This document shows, one piece after another, positions 43,359-52,648 of a stretch of 64,000 bases of DNA. Made by a program: the position numbers and the translations under genes. Position 1 is the first letter of the stretch. The number at the start of each line of letters is the position of its first letter. The stretch is from CAVPLM01 sp963713545 (GTDB lineage Bacteria > Actinomycetota > Thermoleophilia > RBG-16-64-13). The DNA lies in NCBI GenBank assembly GCA_963713545.1, contig CAVQME010000002.1, positions 496,001 to 560,000 of the forward strand, read 5' to 3'. Under the pieces are notes generated by a model. It saw only the letters and a program-made list of their open reading frames with translations, did no database searches and was not told the origin of the DNA.

Positions 43359-46300
43359 GGGCGATACCCTCCTGCGCGAGCGCGGCACGCGGGCCCAAGC
43401 TCGCACCAGGACGGGCAATCGCGCTCGCGGGGGGCGATAGAGCCGGCTCGCATGCCGGCCGCCGCATCGAGCGCGAGAGCCCGAGTACGGTCGAACAGAC
43501 TCTGGGCGTCGACCGGGTCCATCACCCGGCAACCCTGCCCTCCCTCGCCCAGCAGTCCCTCCGAGCCCGCGTGGACCATGCCCGAACGACGGCCCTCACG
43601 CGGAGAGAGATAGGCTCCGCCGATCACCTCTGCGTCGGGCCGCTCTGCGGCCAACGCCATCAGGTACAAAGGTAACTGCAACGCCCGTTCGGTGCCGAGA
43701 CTAGAGAGATCCGGGATACTTCCGCTTTTGTAGTCCAACACAAAAAGGTTCTTCGCACCAGGATCAGCGTCGATGCGGTCGATGCGCCCCCTGATCTTGA
43801 TTCCTCCGATGTCGACCCCGGCGCGGCCCCCCACAGCCGCCTCGGTCTCCGCCGTGGCCAGTGCGCTCCGAGAGGTGCTCTCCAACTGGAAGACACGTCG
43901 GACCATCCTCCTCAGCCTCCAGATAGCAAGGCGTTTCTCCGCCGGAGTCCCGGGACATCCGTCGTCCGCCAGCAGCCGTTGGATAGCTGCGTAGGCCAGC
44001 CGCTCGGCTTCGGCGACACGCTCCAGCCGCAGCGGGAGCACACCGCGAGAGGCCAGTTCCCGGTAGGTCTCGGCGAGAACACCGTGCAACAGCTGCCCGG
44101 TAGAGCGCGAGTCAAGCTCCGGTTCCAATTCCTCGACGCCGACCACCCGCTCAACGAACCAAGCGAACGGGCAGGTGAGGTAGGTCTCCAGCGAGGATGG
44201 GCTGAAGCTCTCTGTCGCCGCCAGCTCGTCGAGGATCGACGGGGCGGTGAGACGGACGGCGGAACGCCGCCATGGCCTCACTCTCCCCGGGCCGGAATCG
44301 GAAGAGACGTCCGGATGGGGAGACCGGCCGTGTGCTGCACAGGCGCGGAGGTAGTGTCGACGCGATGGCGCTGCGTCGAGGCTGAACACGACCTCGGCCA
44401 AGGTCCGGGTCTGATGATCCCGCTCATTCACCGCGAGCAGTTCCTTCGCCGACCACCAGAACCGGGAGGGCATGACCTCCCCGCCGCCGTCATCAGCGTC
44501 CCGAGCGCTCAGCAGCAGGAGCTGCCAGGCCCGAGACAGGGCGCTCAGAAACAGCGCCGCCTCCTGGTTGGTCTCCGGGACGAAGAGACCTCCGCCCGCC
44601 AGCGAGTCGAGGCGCGCCCGCTGGACCCCGGTGAGAAGGGAAGGAGGGTCGGAATGCCCGGGAAACTCACCCTCCGTCAATCCCAGCACCGCGACCACTG
44701 CGAAACGGCGGGCCCGGGCGCGCTGGACGCTCAGAACCTGCACCGCGTCGGTATCCTCGACCCGGCTACCGGGGATCGAGAGCCCTGCAAGGGAGTTCAG
44801 CACATCGTGAGCCCCGAGCCACGCTGCGCCATTGCTGAGGCCCAGCCTGCTCAGAGTCGACACGGCCGCGGCCAGGGCTCGGAAGGCGCGGGCGTCCTGC
44901 TCGAGCTCCAGCTCTCCACCAGACACGCACCGGACTGCGGCGCCCAGCATCCACCGGCCCAGACCGTCCAACCCGGCCGGTTCGATGCGGGCAACGGCTG
45001 GATCCGTCCCGAGGACGCTCCAGATGGGACCGAGCGATCCCGGGCACACGTGTTCCGCGACCTCGGCGAGCACACCGACCCCCGATCGAGTCCCCCGTCT
45101 GTAGCGCAACTCTACGTCGGCTACGGTCTCCGGCTCCATACCGCTATAGGGACTGCGAAGATAGACCAAGACCGCTTCAGCATCGTCCCGCATCAAACCG
45201 CGCAGGAGGTTCAGCAGGGAATGGCCGAACCCGGTCTCACCAAACGACCGGGCGTCATCGATCTGGTAGGGGATGCCGCACGAACCGAGCACCTGCCCGA
45301 GCAGACTCCCCCAGGTCCGCGGGCGGCGCACGATGACGCCGATGTCGCCCGGCCTGAAGCCTTCCCTGATGAGAGCAGCGATGTGCTGGGCCAGCAACTC
45401 GGCCTCGTTCCTCTGCCCGGAGGCAAGCAGAAACCGCACCCCTTGAGGACCCGACGACGGAGACGGAGGCTCAGCTGGGGGCGGATCGCCCAGGAAGTGG
45501 CGCTCCAGATACGCGATCGCCGGGGAGGAATAGGCCCCCACCTCCGGGTATTGCTCGATCACCCTGTCGGCGACTGCTCTCCAGCTTCCCACCTCCTCGG
45601 ACGTGCAGAGATTCGTGGGCCTGCCGGCTTCGCGAGGGAGCGTGACGAGGACCTGAGTGCTCGAAGAAAGTCTGCGGATAAGGGTCTTTTGCACGCTGGT
45701 GAAAGACGTGAAACCGTACAAGACGAGGGGCCGTGTCCAATCTCCCGCCAGTGCCAACGCCTCCCGGGCCGCCGCCGGGCCGTCAACCAAACCCCAGCTT
45801 GCACATGCATCCCCATAGGCTTCGTGCAGATGGCGCATGTCGGCGGCCAAGCCGGCCGCACCCGGGTCCACGGCGACCCAACGGTCCAGGATCTCGTAGA
45901 GTTCTGGAGGACTCTTGCCGCTGTCGCCCAGCTGTCGGATCATCCTCGCGAGACTGGCGGCGGCCCCCGGCATGGCGGCCATCCCAGCAAGCGAACGCAG
46001 GGGCGTCTCTCTGAGTACCCTACCGATGATGAGAGCGCGCTCGAACTCCCCCGAATACTCTAGAGGCCGGGGGACGATGGTGCGGACCAGGCCATCGAAC
46101 GTGAGGGCAGCCGACTGACCGACCAAGGCGCCCACACACCGAACCATCTCCAAGGTTAGCCCCTGAGCGTCCGGCGCGGTGGGCGCCACCACGACCGGAC
46201 GAAGAGGCAGCCGTTCCTTCCACCACCGGAGCGCAAGACCCATCTTTCCCGAATTGGGTGGTCCTAGGACCAGAGTGAGCCCCGGCCGGCTCGGCGCAAA

Positions 46301-46516
46301 GCCGTCGCCTTCGGCCTCGTGATGCCCGCCGCCGGCATCCACGGGCGCACTGAACTCGAGGGCGTCGCACACTCCGTCGTGCGTGGAGTCACCGCGCATG
46401 GGGCCGTCGCGCGCCGACCTGTCGCGCGCCGGCCGGTCGTTGGCGGCCGCCTGAAAGCCGGCCGCCCCGCCGGTCCTTGCTCTCGTGTCCTCCGATGGAT
46501 GCACCTTGGCCACCAT
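43355..46516 (-). CDS. addB: AddB-type helicase-like nuclease subunit
   Basis: This is the partner subunit. The Walker A motif GPPNSGKMG is near residue 65; UvrD-like helicase motifs downstream are weak, as in AddB. The C-terminal nuclease contains GRIDRIDADPGAKNLFVLDYKSG, with Fe-S cysteines TYLTCPFAWF and CPSWCELGPAC. It has about 1053 residues from ATG 46516. The first 60 residues are Arg/Asp-rich and not conserved, and ATG 46399 or a nearby GTG could be the real start. It is divergent from a PafBC-type regulator. Confidence 0.87.
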   Translation of the reverse strand: MVAKVHPSEDTRARTGGAAGFQAAANDRPARDRSARDGPMRGDSTHDGVCDALEFSAPVDAGGGHHEAEGDGFAPSRPGLTLVLGPPNSGKMGLALRWWKERLPLRPVVVAPTAPDAQGLTLEMVRCVGALVGQSAALTFDGLVRTIVPRPLEYSGEFERALIIGRVLRETPLRSLAGMAAMPGAAASLARMIRQLGDSGKSPPELYEILDRWVAVDPGAAGLAADMRHLHEAYGDACASWGLVDGPAAAREALALAGDWTRPLVLYGFTSFTSVQKTLIRRLSSSTQVLVTLPREAGRPTNLCTSEEVGSWRAVADRVIEQYPEVGAYSSPAIAYLERHFLGDPPPAEPPSPSSGPQGVRFLLASGQRNEAELLAQHIAALIREGFRPGDIGVIVRRPRTWGSLLGQVLGSCGIPYQIDDARSFGETGFGHSLLNLLRGLMRDDAEAVLVYLRSPYSGMEPETVADVELRYRRGTRSGVGVLAEVAEHVCPGSLGPIWSVLGTDPAVARIEPAGLDGLGRWMLGAAVRCVSGGELELEQDARAFRALAAAVSTLSRLGLSNGAAWLGAHDVLNSLAGLSIPGSRVEDTDAVQVLSVQRARARRFAVVAVLGLTEGEFPGHSDPPSLLTGVQRARLDSLAGGGLFVPETNQEAALFLSALSRAWQLLLLSARDADDGGGEVMPSRFWWSAKELLAVNERDHQTRTLAEVVFSLDAAPSRRHYLRACAAHGRSPHPDVSSDSGPGRVRPWRRSAVRLTAPSILDELAATESFSPSSLETYLTCPFAWFVERVVGVEELEPELDSRSTGQLLHGVLAETYRELASRGVLPLRLERVAEAERLAYAAIQRLLADDGCPGTPAEKRLAIWRLRRMVRRVFQLESTSRSALATAETEAAVGGRAGVDIGGIKIRGRIDRIDADPGAKNLFVLDYKSGSIPDLSSLGTERALQLPLYLMALAAERPDAEVIGGAYLSPREGRRSGMVHAGSEGLLGEGGQGCRVMDPVDAQSLFDRTRALALDAAAGMRAGSIAPRERDCPSWCELGPACRARAGGYRP

Positions 46517-46540
46517 TGTAGAGCCCGCGCCGGACGGGTG

Positions 46541-46570
46541 CTGACCCGGCAGCCACTTCTGCGCTAGTCT
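46541..46570 (+). promoter_or_regulatory. Promoter of the PafBC-type gene, leaderless geometry
   Basis: CTGACC (46541-46546) and TAGTCT (46565-46570) are separated by 18 bases. The start point expected 7 bases beyond the -10 box falls exactly on the ATG at 46577. Confidence 0.4.
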
Positions 46571-46576
46571 TACGGC

Positions 46577-48664
46577 ATGAGTCGCGATGAGGACAAGCTC
46601 ATACGCCAGTTGTCGCTCGTCTCGTTCCTGCTCAGCCAATCGCGCCCTTTCACCGGCCGCGAGATCCAAGAGTCGGTGGAAGGCTATGCGGAGATGAGCG
46701 ATGAAACGTTTGCGCGGCGCTTCTTTGGTGATCGAGCCGATCTGGCCGACATCGGGATAGAGATCAAGAGCTTGGCCGACCCAGAATCGGCCGATGCGCA
46801 ACTCTACTGTCTGCCCGCGGAGGATTTTCACCTGCCCCAGGTGGATCTCACGCCGGCCGAGCTGCGGGCCTTGGCCCTAGCCCTCGCCGCGCTGGACGGC
46901 CGTTTCGCGTACGCACGGCCCTTGCGCCTTGCGCTTACCGCGATCTCACACGGAAGGCCGGACCCGATCCAGGACGAGCTGGAACAACTGCCTATCGCGT
47001 TCGCCCCAGACGAGGACGCTCAGCGGGCGGGTAAGCAGTTGGCCCGTCTGGAAGACGCGGTCACCCGAGGCAAATCGGTGTGCTTTCAGTACCCCTCGGT
47101 GGAGGGCAAGCTCGAGGAACGGACCCTCCAACCATACAGTCTCTTCTTCATCCAAGGTCGCTGGTATGTCGTGGGTCTCGATCGCAAACGTGAGGCCGTC
47201 CGCACGTTCCGCGTGGGTAGGATCCAGGGGAACGTCCGCTTCTGCACTGAGAAAGCACGCGATTTCTTAGTCCCGGCCGACTACGATCCCGAGAAGTACC
47301 GTGCCCGCCCGCCGTGGCTCCTCGGCGCCGTCAAAGGCTCGGCCACCGTCAAGGTGGGCGAGGACCTGGCCTGGTGGGTCACAAGGTTGCAGCCGCACGT
47401 TCAACGGCTCGCTGATGACGATGATGGGTGCACTTGTTTCATAGTCGCCTACGCGGAGGAGACCGTCCTTCTCTCCTGGGTGGTGGGCCTTGGTGGCTGC
47501 GGCGAACTGCTCGAACCTGAGTATCTGCGCGAGGAGCTGCGCCGGCGCCTGGAGCGCGTTCGCGCCGCCCATGAGGAGACATCGGCCGGACTAGGACCGA
47601 CTGAGAACGCGACGGGTGATGCCGGGGTGGTGGCAAGCGCCCTCCCCCCACGTCCTCGCCATCCCATCCCGACCCCCAGCGAAAAGGCCGGGCCGATCGC
47701 ACCGGAGCACCTCGCGCGGGCCATCGCCCTGCTCAACTACCTGGTCGACGAGGACCGGCCGGAGCTGATCACCTGGGGCGCGCTGAAGGCCGACTTGGGC
47801 CTCACCCGGGCCGAGGTGGAGGCCGACCTGTCGCTCATCAACCTCGTCAACTTCGGAGGAGGGACGTACGCGCTGACCGCCGAGGCCACCGATCAGGGCG
47901 TCGAGGTGGTCCGCGACGTCATGGCCGAGACGTTCGACCAGCCTGCTCGGTTGTCTCCACTCATGGCCCGGGCGCTCCTTTTGGCCCTCGATCTTCTGGG
48001 GGACGCACTCACGTTCAAGGGCACGGAGTCTCTCGGCTCTGTACGGGTGAAAGTCGGAGCGCTCGTCGGTGAAGGCCCCCAGGAGTCGGCGATCATCGTC
48101 GACGACGTTCTGCCGCCGGAGACCGAGATAGTCGAAGTCCTCAGTCGCGCCATCCGTGACCGGCAGATCGCTTCCATCGAGTACTTCACCGCCTCTCGGG
48201 ACGAACTGAGCGAACGCCAGGTGGAGCCGTATCTACTCTTCCGGTCGCGGGACGGCTGGTACTTGGAAGCGTACTGCCTCAAGGCAGGTCAGCAGCGGAC
48301 CTTCCGGCTGGAGCGCATCCGTAGCGCCCGCGACACGGCGACCACCTTCGTCCCCCGCCCCGAGATCGACCTCGTCCCGCGCCGGCAGGGACAGGCGTTC
48401 TCGCCCGATAGTCGAGCCCTTTGGGCGACGGTCCGTTTCGCTCCCGAGTGGCGGACCTATCTGGAGGACCGGGGCACTGGCTGGGAAACCGTACCCGAAG
48501 GCTTTCTGGTGGCTCGTATCCCTTATCTCGACGAGTCCTGGATGGCCCGCGAAATCATCCGCTTCTTGGGGGATGCGGTCCTCGAGCGGCCGGATTCGGC
48601 CCGTCGGCATGTCAGAGACTCGGCTGCCTCGCTGCTTGCCCGGTATTCGAGGAGCACGGCGTGA
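46577..48664 (+). CDS. Fused PafB-PafC-type WYL-domain transcription regulator
   Basis: PafB and PafC of mycobacteria form a WYL-domain activator of the LexA-independent DNA damage response. This 695-residue protein carries two tandem copies of winged helix plus WYL. The first copy has the helix-turn-helix at residues 8-60 and WYL-type segments around RTLQPYSLFFIQGRWYVVGLD. The second begins near residue 375 (EHLARAIALLNYLVDEDRP) and has RQVEPYLLFRSRDGWYLEAYC. A Pro-rich linker joins them. It stands alone and divergent from addAB, not beside a proteasome. Control of addAB is plausible but inferred. Confidence 0.85.
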   Translation: MSRDEDKLIRQLSLVSFLLSQSRPFTGREIQESVEGYAEMSDETFARRFFGDRADLADIGIEIKSLADPESADAQLYCLPAEDFHLPQVDLTPAELRALALALAALDGRFAYARPLRLALTAISHGRPDPIQDELEQLPIAFAPDEDAQRAGKQLARLEDAVTRGKSVCFQYPSVEGKLEERTLQPYSLFFIQGRWYVVGLDRKREAVRTFRVGRIQGNVRFCTEKARDFLVPADYDPEKYRARPPWLLGAVKGSATVKVGEDLAWWVTRLQPHVQRLADDDDGCTCFIVAYAEETVLLSWVVGLGGCGELLEPEYLREELRRRLERVRAAHEETSAGLGPTENATGDAGVVASALPPRPRHPIPTPSEKAGPIAPEHLARAIALLNYLVDEDRPELITWGALKADLGLTRAEVEADLSLINLVNFGGGTYALTAEATDQGVEVVRDVMAETFDQPARLSPLMARALLLALDLLGDALTFKGTESLGSVRVKVGALVGEGPQESAIIVDDVLPPETEIVEVLSRAIRDRQIASIEYFTASRDELSERQVEPYLLFRSRDGWYLEAYCLKAGQQRTFRLERIRSARDTATTFVPRPEIDLVPRRQGQAFSPDSRALWATVRFAPEWRTYLEDRGTGWETVPEGFLVARIPYLDESWMAREIIRFLGDAVLERPDSARRHVRDSAASLLARYSRSTA

Positions 48665-49107
48665 AGTTCTGGCTGCGCTGGACGGCGAACAGCATCGCCA
48701 TCTACCTGGCGCTCTACCTCGTCGATTCCGTGGCCGGTGGCAGATTCCGCGTGGAAGCCATATGGGCGGCGGTGATCACCGCTGTGCTCCTGGGCTTCTT
48801 GAACAGTTTGGCCCGCCCGCTTCGCCGGCTGAGAAGCAAACCTGTGGTCGCGCTGTCGAGCGCCGTTCTCACCGTACTCGTGAACACTCTGGTGCTCCAA
48901 GTGTTCATCTGGATCGGACAGGCGTTATCCGCCCAGAGTTTCGTATGGGTGCTTGCCGTGGCAGCTTTCATCTCCCTTGTCTCCGGGACGATCAATTGGC
49001 TGATCGGCTTCAAGAGCAACGAGAAACAGCGCGCGAGCGCACAGCGCCGGAAGGAAACCGGCACTGTGCGCGAGGGGGAAGCGAAGAGCCCGAGGACGAG
49101 GGCGTAG
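48661..49107 (+). CDS. Small four-helix membrane protein of the phage holin 4 superfamily
   Basis: This 148-residue protein contains four hydrophobic segments (ANSIAIYLALYLVD, AAVITAVLLGFLNSLARPL, LSSAVLTVLVNTLVLQVFIWI, FVWVLAVAAFISLVSGTIN) followed by a basic tail. The pattern FLNSLARPLRRL matches the widespread holin-4-like membrane proteins, which in chromosomes are usually not lytic. GTG at 48661 overlaps the regulator stop as GTGA. No phage genes are nearby. Confidence 0.72.
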   Translation: MKFWLRWTANSIAIYLALYLVDSVAGGRFRVEAIWAAVITAVLLGFLNSLARPLRRLRSKPVVALSSAVLTVLVNTLVLQVFIWIGQALSAQSFVWVLAVAAFISLVSGTINWLIGFKSNEKQRASAQRRKETGTVREGEAKSPRTRA

Positions 49108-49124
49108 CCCGGACCCAGACCTAG

Positions 49125-49285
49125 AACTGGTTTCGAAATGAAGCTTCGCCGCCAGGGACGCGCTGGGTAAGCGCAAGGCAAGGACGCAAAGAGCGTCAAT
49201 AGCAGCGCTATTCACGCGACTGAGGACGATGCATTGTGCCGCTCAGCGCGCACTAGGCGGCCGCGGCTTCACTTTGAAACCAGTT
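49125..49285. repeat. 161-bp element with 20-bp near-perfect inverted ends and internal stems
   Basis: The left arm (49125-49144) and right arm (49266-49285) are reverse complements at 18 of 20 positions. Inside them GCCGCC/GGCGGC and CGCGCTG/CAGCGCG can also pair, and two local hairpins occupy 49183-49197 and 49198-49212. It fills the gap between two convergent genes and ends 2 bases before the pilT stop. It could be a MITE-like element, a structured RNA or a bidirectional terminator. No obvious target-site duplication is seen. Confidence 0.7.
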
Positions 49286-49286
49286 G

Positions 49287-50375
49287 TTAATCCAGGACCG
49301 GCACCTCGTGGCCGTGGGACTGTACCAGCAGCCGGAAGTCATGCGGACTGGTGGCCATGAGCTGGGCGTCCTCAAGGGTGACCATACCCCGCTCGAACAG
49401 ACCGAGCAGGCTCTGGTCGAAGGTCTGCATGCCGTAGAAGTCGCCCTCTTGGACGGCCGTCCGGATGTTGTGGGTCTGTCCGGGATCAAGGATCAGGTCG
49501 CGGATGCGGCCGGTCATCACCAGGACCTCCACTGCCGGGACCCGGCCCACGCCGTCCGCCCGCACGAGCAGCCGCTGGGAGATGATGCCCCGGAGCGAGC
49601 CGGCAAGCATGATCCGCACCTGCTTCTGCTGATAGAGCGGGAAGAAGTCGATGATCCGGTTGACTGTCTCGGCCACGTCGATGGTGTGGAGCGTGCTGAG
49701 GACGAAGTGACCGGTCTGGGCTGCCGTCAGGGCGGTCCGCACAGTCTCCTGGTCCCGCATCTCGCCGATGAGGATGATGTCCGGGTCCTGCCTCAGGACG
49801 TACTTGAGCGCCGACGAGTAGTTCTCGGTATCGAGCCCAACTTCGCGCTGGTTGACGATACAGCGATGATCCTGGTGAAGGATCTCGATAGGGTCCTCGA
49901 TAGTGACGATGTGCCTGCGCAACCGGTGGTTGATGTGGTCGATCATGGCCGCGAGGGTGGTGGTCTTGCCGGAGCCCGTCGTCCCGGTGACCAGCACCAT
50001 GCCCCGCGGTTCCAGGGCGAGCTTCTGCACCACCGGGGGTAGGTTGAGTTCGGCAAAGGTCGGTACGCGCGTCACCACCTGGCGGAGGGCGATGGAGATC
50101 GTACCCCGCTGGCGATAGACGTTGATCCGGTAACGGCCGACACTGGGTGCGCTGTAGGCGAAGTCGATCTCGTTGGTTTCGCTGAACCGCCGGATCTGCT
50201 TCTCGCTCATCAGTGACGCAGCGTAATCCTTGGTGTCCTCGGGCGTGCAGGAGGGCTCGTCAAGCTCGGTGAGCTCACCGTCCACCCGGATCGTCGGAGG
50301 ACTTCCCACTTTGAGGTGCAGGTCGGAGGCTTCCGCCTGGACGACCTTCTGCAGTAGCTCATCTATAGTCTTCAT
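49287..50375 (-). CDS. pilT: Type IV pilus retraction ATPase PilT
   Basis: PilT powers pilus retraction. The N-terminal PAS-like half begins MKTIDELLQKVVQAEASDLHLKVG, and the RecA-like half has Walker A GTTGSGKTTTLA, the Asp box TIEDPIEILH, Walker B PDIILIGEMRD, the His box LSTLHTIDVAETVNRIIDFFP and the PilT-specific AIRN-like position read here as GRIRDLI. Length 362 residues from ATG 50375. No other pilus gene is in the window, so it may be an isolated locus. Confidence 0.92.
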   Translation of the reverse strand: MKTIDELLQKVVQAEASDLHLKVGSPPTIRVDGELTELDEPSCTPEDTKDYAASLMSEKQIRRFSETNEIDFAYSAPSVGRYRINVYRQRGTISIALRQVVTRVPTFAELNLPPVVQKLALEPRGMVLVTGTTGSGKTTTLAAMIDHINHRLRRHIVTIEDPIEILHQDHRCIVNQREVGLDTENYSSALKYVLRQDPDIILIGEMRDQETVRTALTAAQTGHFVLSTLHTIDVAETVNRIIDFFPLYQQKQVRIMLAGSLRGIISQRLLVRADGVGRVPAVEVLVMTGRIRDLILDPGQTHNIRTAVQEGDFYGMQTFDQSLLGLFERGMVTLEDAQLMATSPHDFRLLVQSHGHEVPVLD

Positions 50376-50464
50376 AAACCCCAGACCCTCCAGGGTCCGC
50401 GACTCGACTATGCATCCTCTCCATGTGTCGGTGGAAAACGCCTTCGACTTGAGAGGACTCTGAG

Positions 50465-51487
50465 CTACAGCACCCCCTGCCAGTAGGGCTTGACCGCTGC
50501 CAGCGCCTCCATAACATCGGCGCGTTCGTCCTCGGAGACCTTGCGTTCGAAGGGTGGGGTCTCTCCTCCCAGACCCTTGAGGGTGGCCACTATCGACGCC
50601 GCCAGCATCTGGGGCACGTAGCCGCCCTCGAGGAAACAGAGGGGTCCGGCGGCGCCGACCTCTTGAGCGAGCGCCAGCAGGCGGGCGGCCATCCATTGGA
50701 ACGCCTCTTCTGAGAACCGCAGATCTCCCAGGGGGTCCCCCTTCTGCGGGTCATATCCGGCGGAGACGAGGAGAAGCTGAGGTCTGAAGGCGCGCGCCAA
50801 CGGGACCAGCAGCGACTCGAAGGCGAACTGGACCGCCGCATCTGTGCCGCCCGCGTGCAGCGGCACGTTGACCGTGAACCCGGCACCCTCTCCGCTGCCC
50901 ACTTCCCGCGCCAGCCCCGTCCCGGGATAGTGACCGCCCTGATGGACGCTGAAGAAGAGGACGCGGGGATCGTCGTAGAACGCCGCCTGGGTGCCGTTCC
51001 CGTGGTGCACGTCCCAGTCCACGATGAGCACCCGCTCCACTCCCAACTCCTCGAGAGCAAAGGCAGCAGCCACCGCGATGTTGTTGAAGAGGCAAAAACC
51101 CATCCCCCGGGAACGGGTGGCGTGATGCCCTGGGGGGCGCACGAGCATGAACGCCAGTTGCCCGGTGGAAAGACAACGCTCACTGGCCATGATCCCGGAG
51201 CCCGCAGCGAGGAGAGCCGCCTCATACGAGTGAGGGGACACAGCGGTGTCCCAATCCAGCCAGCCTCCGCCGCACTCCGCCGTCTCCCGGACGGAGTCGA
51301 TATAGGCCGGGTCGTGCACCCGCGCTATCGCCTCTACCGACGCCGGTTCGGGAGTGACCCACTCCAGTTGCAGCCCGCTCTGCAGCAGAGTCTGCCGGGC
51401 GACGACGAGACGCTCCTTGCTCTCGGGATGGTCCCCCGTCTCGTGCTTCAGGAACAGCGGGTGGTAGTAGACGGCCGGAACGGTCAT
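50465..51487 (-). CDS. Histone-deacetylase-family (AcuC/acetylpolyamine) amidohydrolase
   Basis: These zinc enzymes remove acetyl groups from lysines, polyamines or small molecules. Active-site motifs are complete: RPPGHHATRSRGMGFC, the zinc-binding DWDVHHGNGTQ, SAGYDPQKGDPLGDL with the second aspartate, and LEGGY. The length of 340 residues fits AcuC-like and class II-like members. An ADP-forming acyl-CoA synthetase gene 4 kb away makes an acetylation link imaginable, but the substrate is not known. ATG at 51487. Confidence 0.88.
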   Translation of the reverse strand: MTVPAVYYHPLFLKHETGDHPESKERLVVARQTLLQSGLQLEWVTPEPASVEAIARVHDPAYIDSVRETAECGGGWLDWDTAVSPHSYEAALLAAGSGIMASERCLSTGQLAFMLVRPPGHHATRSRGMGFCLFNNIAVAAAFALEELGVERVLIVDWDVHHGNGTQAAFYDDPRVLFFSVHQGGHYPGTGLAREVGSGEGAGFTVNVPLHAGGTDAAVQFAFESLLVPLARAFRPQLLLVSAGYDPQKGDPLGDLRFSEEAFQWMAARLLALAQEVGAAGPLCFLEGGYVPQMLAASIVATLKGLGGETPPFERKVSEDERADVMEALAAVKPYWQGVL

Positions 51488-51499
51488 GCCAGGAAGCGC

Positions 51500-52648
51500 T
51501 TAGAGGATGATCCGGCAGGCGCCGAAGTAGCTCCCGCGAAAGGCGCTTTCGATGCGTACACCCTTGCCCACCCCGGCCGCGTTGATCATCTTCCCGTCAC
51601 CGATGTAGATACCCACATGGTGGATAGGGCTGTAGAAGAAGACCAGGTCACCCGGCCTGAGGTCGCCTCTCGACACGGCCACACCGCAGCCGTATTGCAT
51701 GCGGCTGGAATGGGGCAGGCTGATGCCCACCTTGTTGTACACGTACATGACAAAACCTGAACAGTCGAAGCCGTCCGGACTGGAGCCCGCCCATACGTAC
51801 CGACAGCCGACATACTGCAGGGCTACTGACACGACATCGCTCGCGCTGGCCGAGTCGGGCACCGAGACGTTGACATGGGTGGAGCCGTTCGAGCCCGGCT
51901 TGATGGCCGCAGCGGCCTTCTTGGCCGCGGCGGCTTCCGCCGCTTTCTTGACGGCCGCCTTCTTGGCAGCCGCGGCCTTGGCTCTGGCTTCCGCGGCCAG
52001 CCGAGCCTGACGGGCGGCCTCTTCCTTCTCCAACTGGGCTATCTGAGCTTCTTTGCCCTCCAGGGCCTTCTCGTTCGCGGCCAGGGTCTCTTCCACCTTG
52101 GCTCTGGCGGACTCGGCCTCAGCTGCCAAGACCTTCTCTTCCTCGAGTTGCACCGACAATTCGCTCTCTCGGTCGGCCACTCTGGTCCGATAGGCCTCGA
52201 CCTCCTCCAACATCTCGTTGTCCTGGGCACTCATCCGCTCGAGCATGTCGAGGCGGTTGATGAGATCGGAGAAAGAGTTGGCGCCGACCAGCATGTCGAG
52301 CGCGCTGAGGTCGCCTTGCTTGTAGATCTGCACCACCCGCTCGGTCAACTGAGCCCGCAGGACTTCAAGATCGGACTCGGCCTGCTCGAGCTTGGCCCGC
52401 TTGTCCTCGATGGCCGCCTTGGTCTGGCTCAGCTTCTCGGTGGTGTAGTTGTAGTCCTCGACGGCGGCTTCGAGTTGATTGTTGAGTTCGTCGATGCGCT
52501 CCGCGAGGGCCTCGGCCTCAGTCTTGGCTTTGGTGATGGCAGCGGGCTCAGCCCGTGCCGCCTCACTGCAAACCAATGTGATGACTGCGAGGATGAGAAG
52601 GATTGGGATGAGACGTCGCCCGATGCCGCCTGACGTGCCGGTGTTTAT
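51500..52648 (-). CDS. Secreted coiled-coil NlpC/P60 peptidase, probable ATA start
   Basis: This RipA/PcsB-like peptidoglycan hydrolase has a signal peptide (RRLIPILLILAVITLVCSEAARA), a long coiled coil (residues 30-220), an Ala/Lys-rich stretch, and a C-terminal NlpC/P60 domain with catalytic Cys in DGFDCSGFV and His in HHVGIYIGDG; the third position is Asn (MINAAG). The signal peptide is only encoded if translation starts upstream of TTG 52576. The only ribosome site there is AGGGAGG five bases before ATA at 52648, giving 382 residues. No ATG, GTG or TTG lies between the in-frame TAA at 52667 and TTG 52576. Confidence 0.9.
   Translation of the reverse strand: MNTGTSGGIGRRLIPILLILAVITLVCSEAARAEPAAITKAKTEAEALAERIDELNNQLEAAVEDYNYTTEKLSQTKAAIEDKRAKLEQAESDLEVLRAQLTERVVQIYKQGDLSALDMLVGANSFSDLINRLDMLERMSAQDNEMLEEVEAYRTRVADRESELSVQLEEEKVLAAEAESARAKVEETLAANEKALEGKEAQIAQLEKEEAARQARLAAEARAKAAAAKKAAVKKAAEAAAAKKAAAAIKPGSNGSTHVNVSVPDSASASDVVSVALQYVGCRYVWAGSSPDGFDCSGFVMYVYNKVGISLPHSSRMQYGCGVAVSRGDLRPGDLVFFYSPIHHVGIYIGDGKMINAAGVGKGVRIESAFRGSYFGACRIIL

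Noticed and set aside
48661..49107. Holin-like protein as a sign of a prophage
   Set aside because: No endolysin, integrase, capsid or att-like repeats are nearby, and chromosomal members of this superfamily are common.
49182..49191. GGACGCAAAG, resembling a core element of the c-di-GMP-I riboswitch
   Set aside because: The partner elements (GGCAAACC and the CC-GG tetraloop-receptor helices) are absent and no gene follows in the right direction; it is part of the inverted-repeat element.
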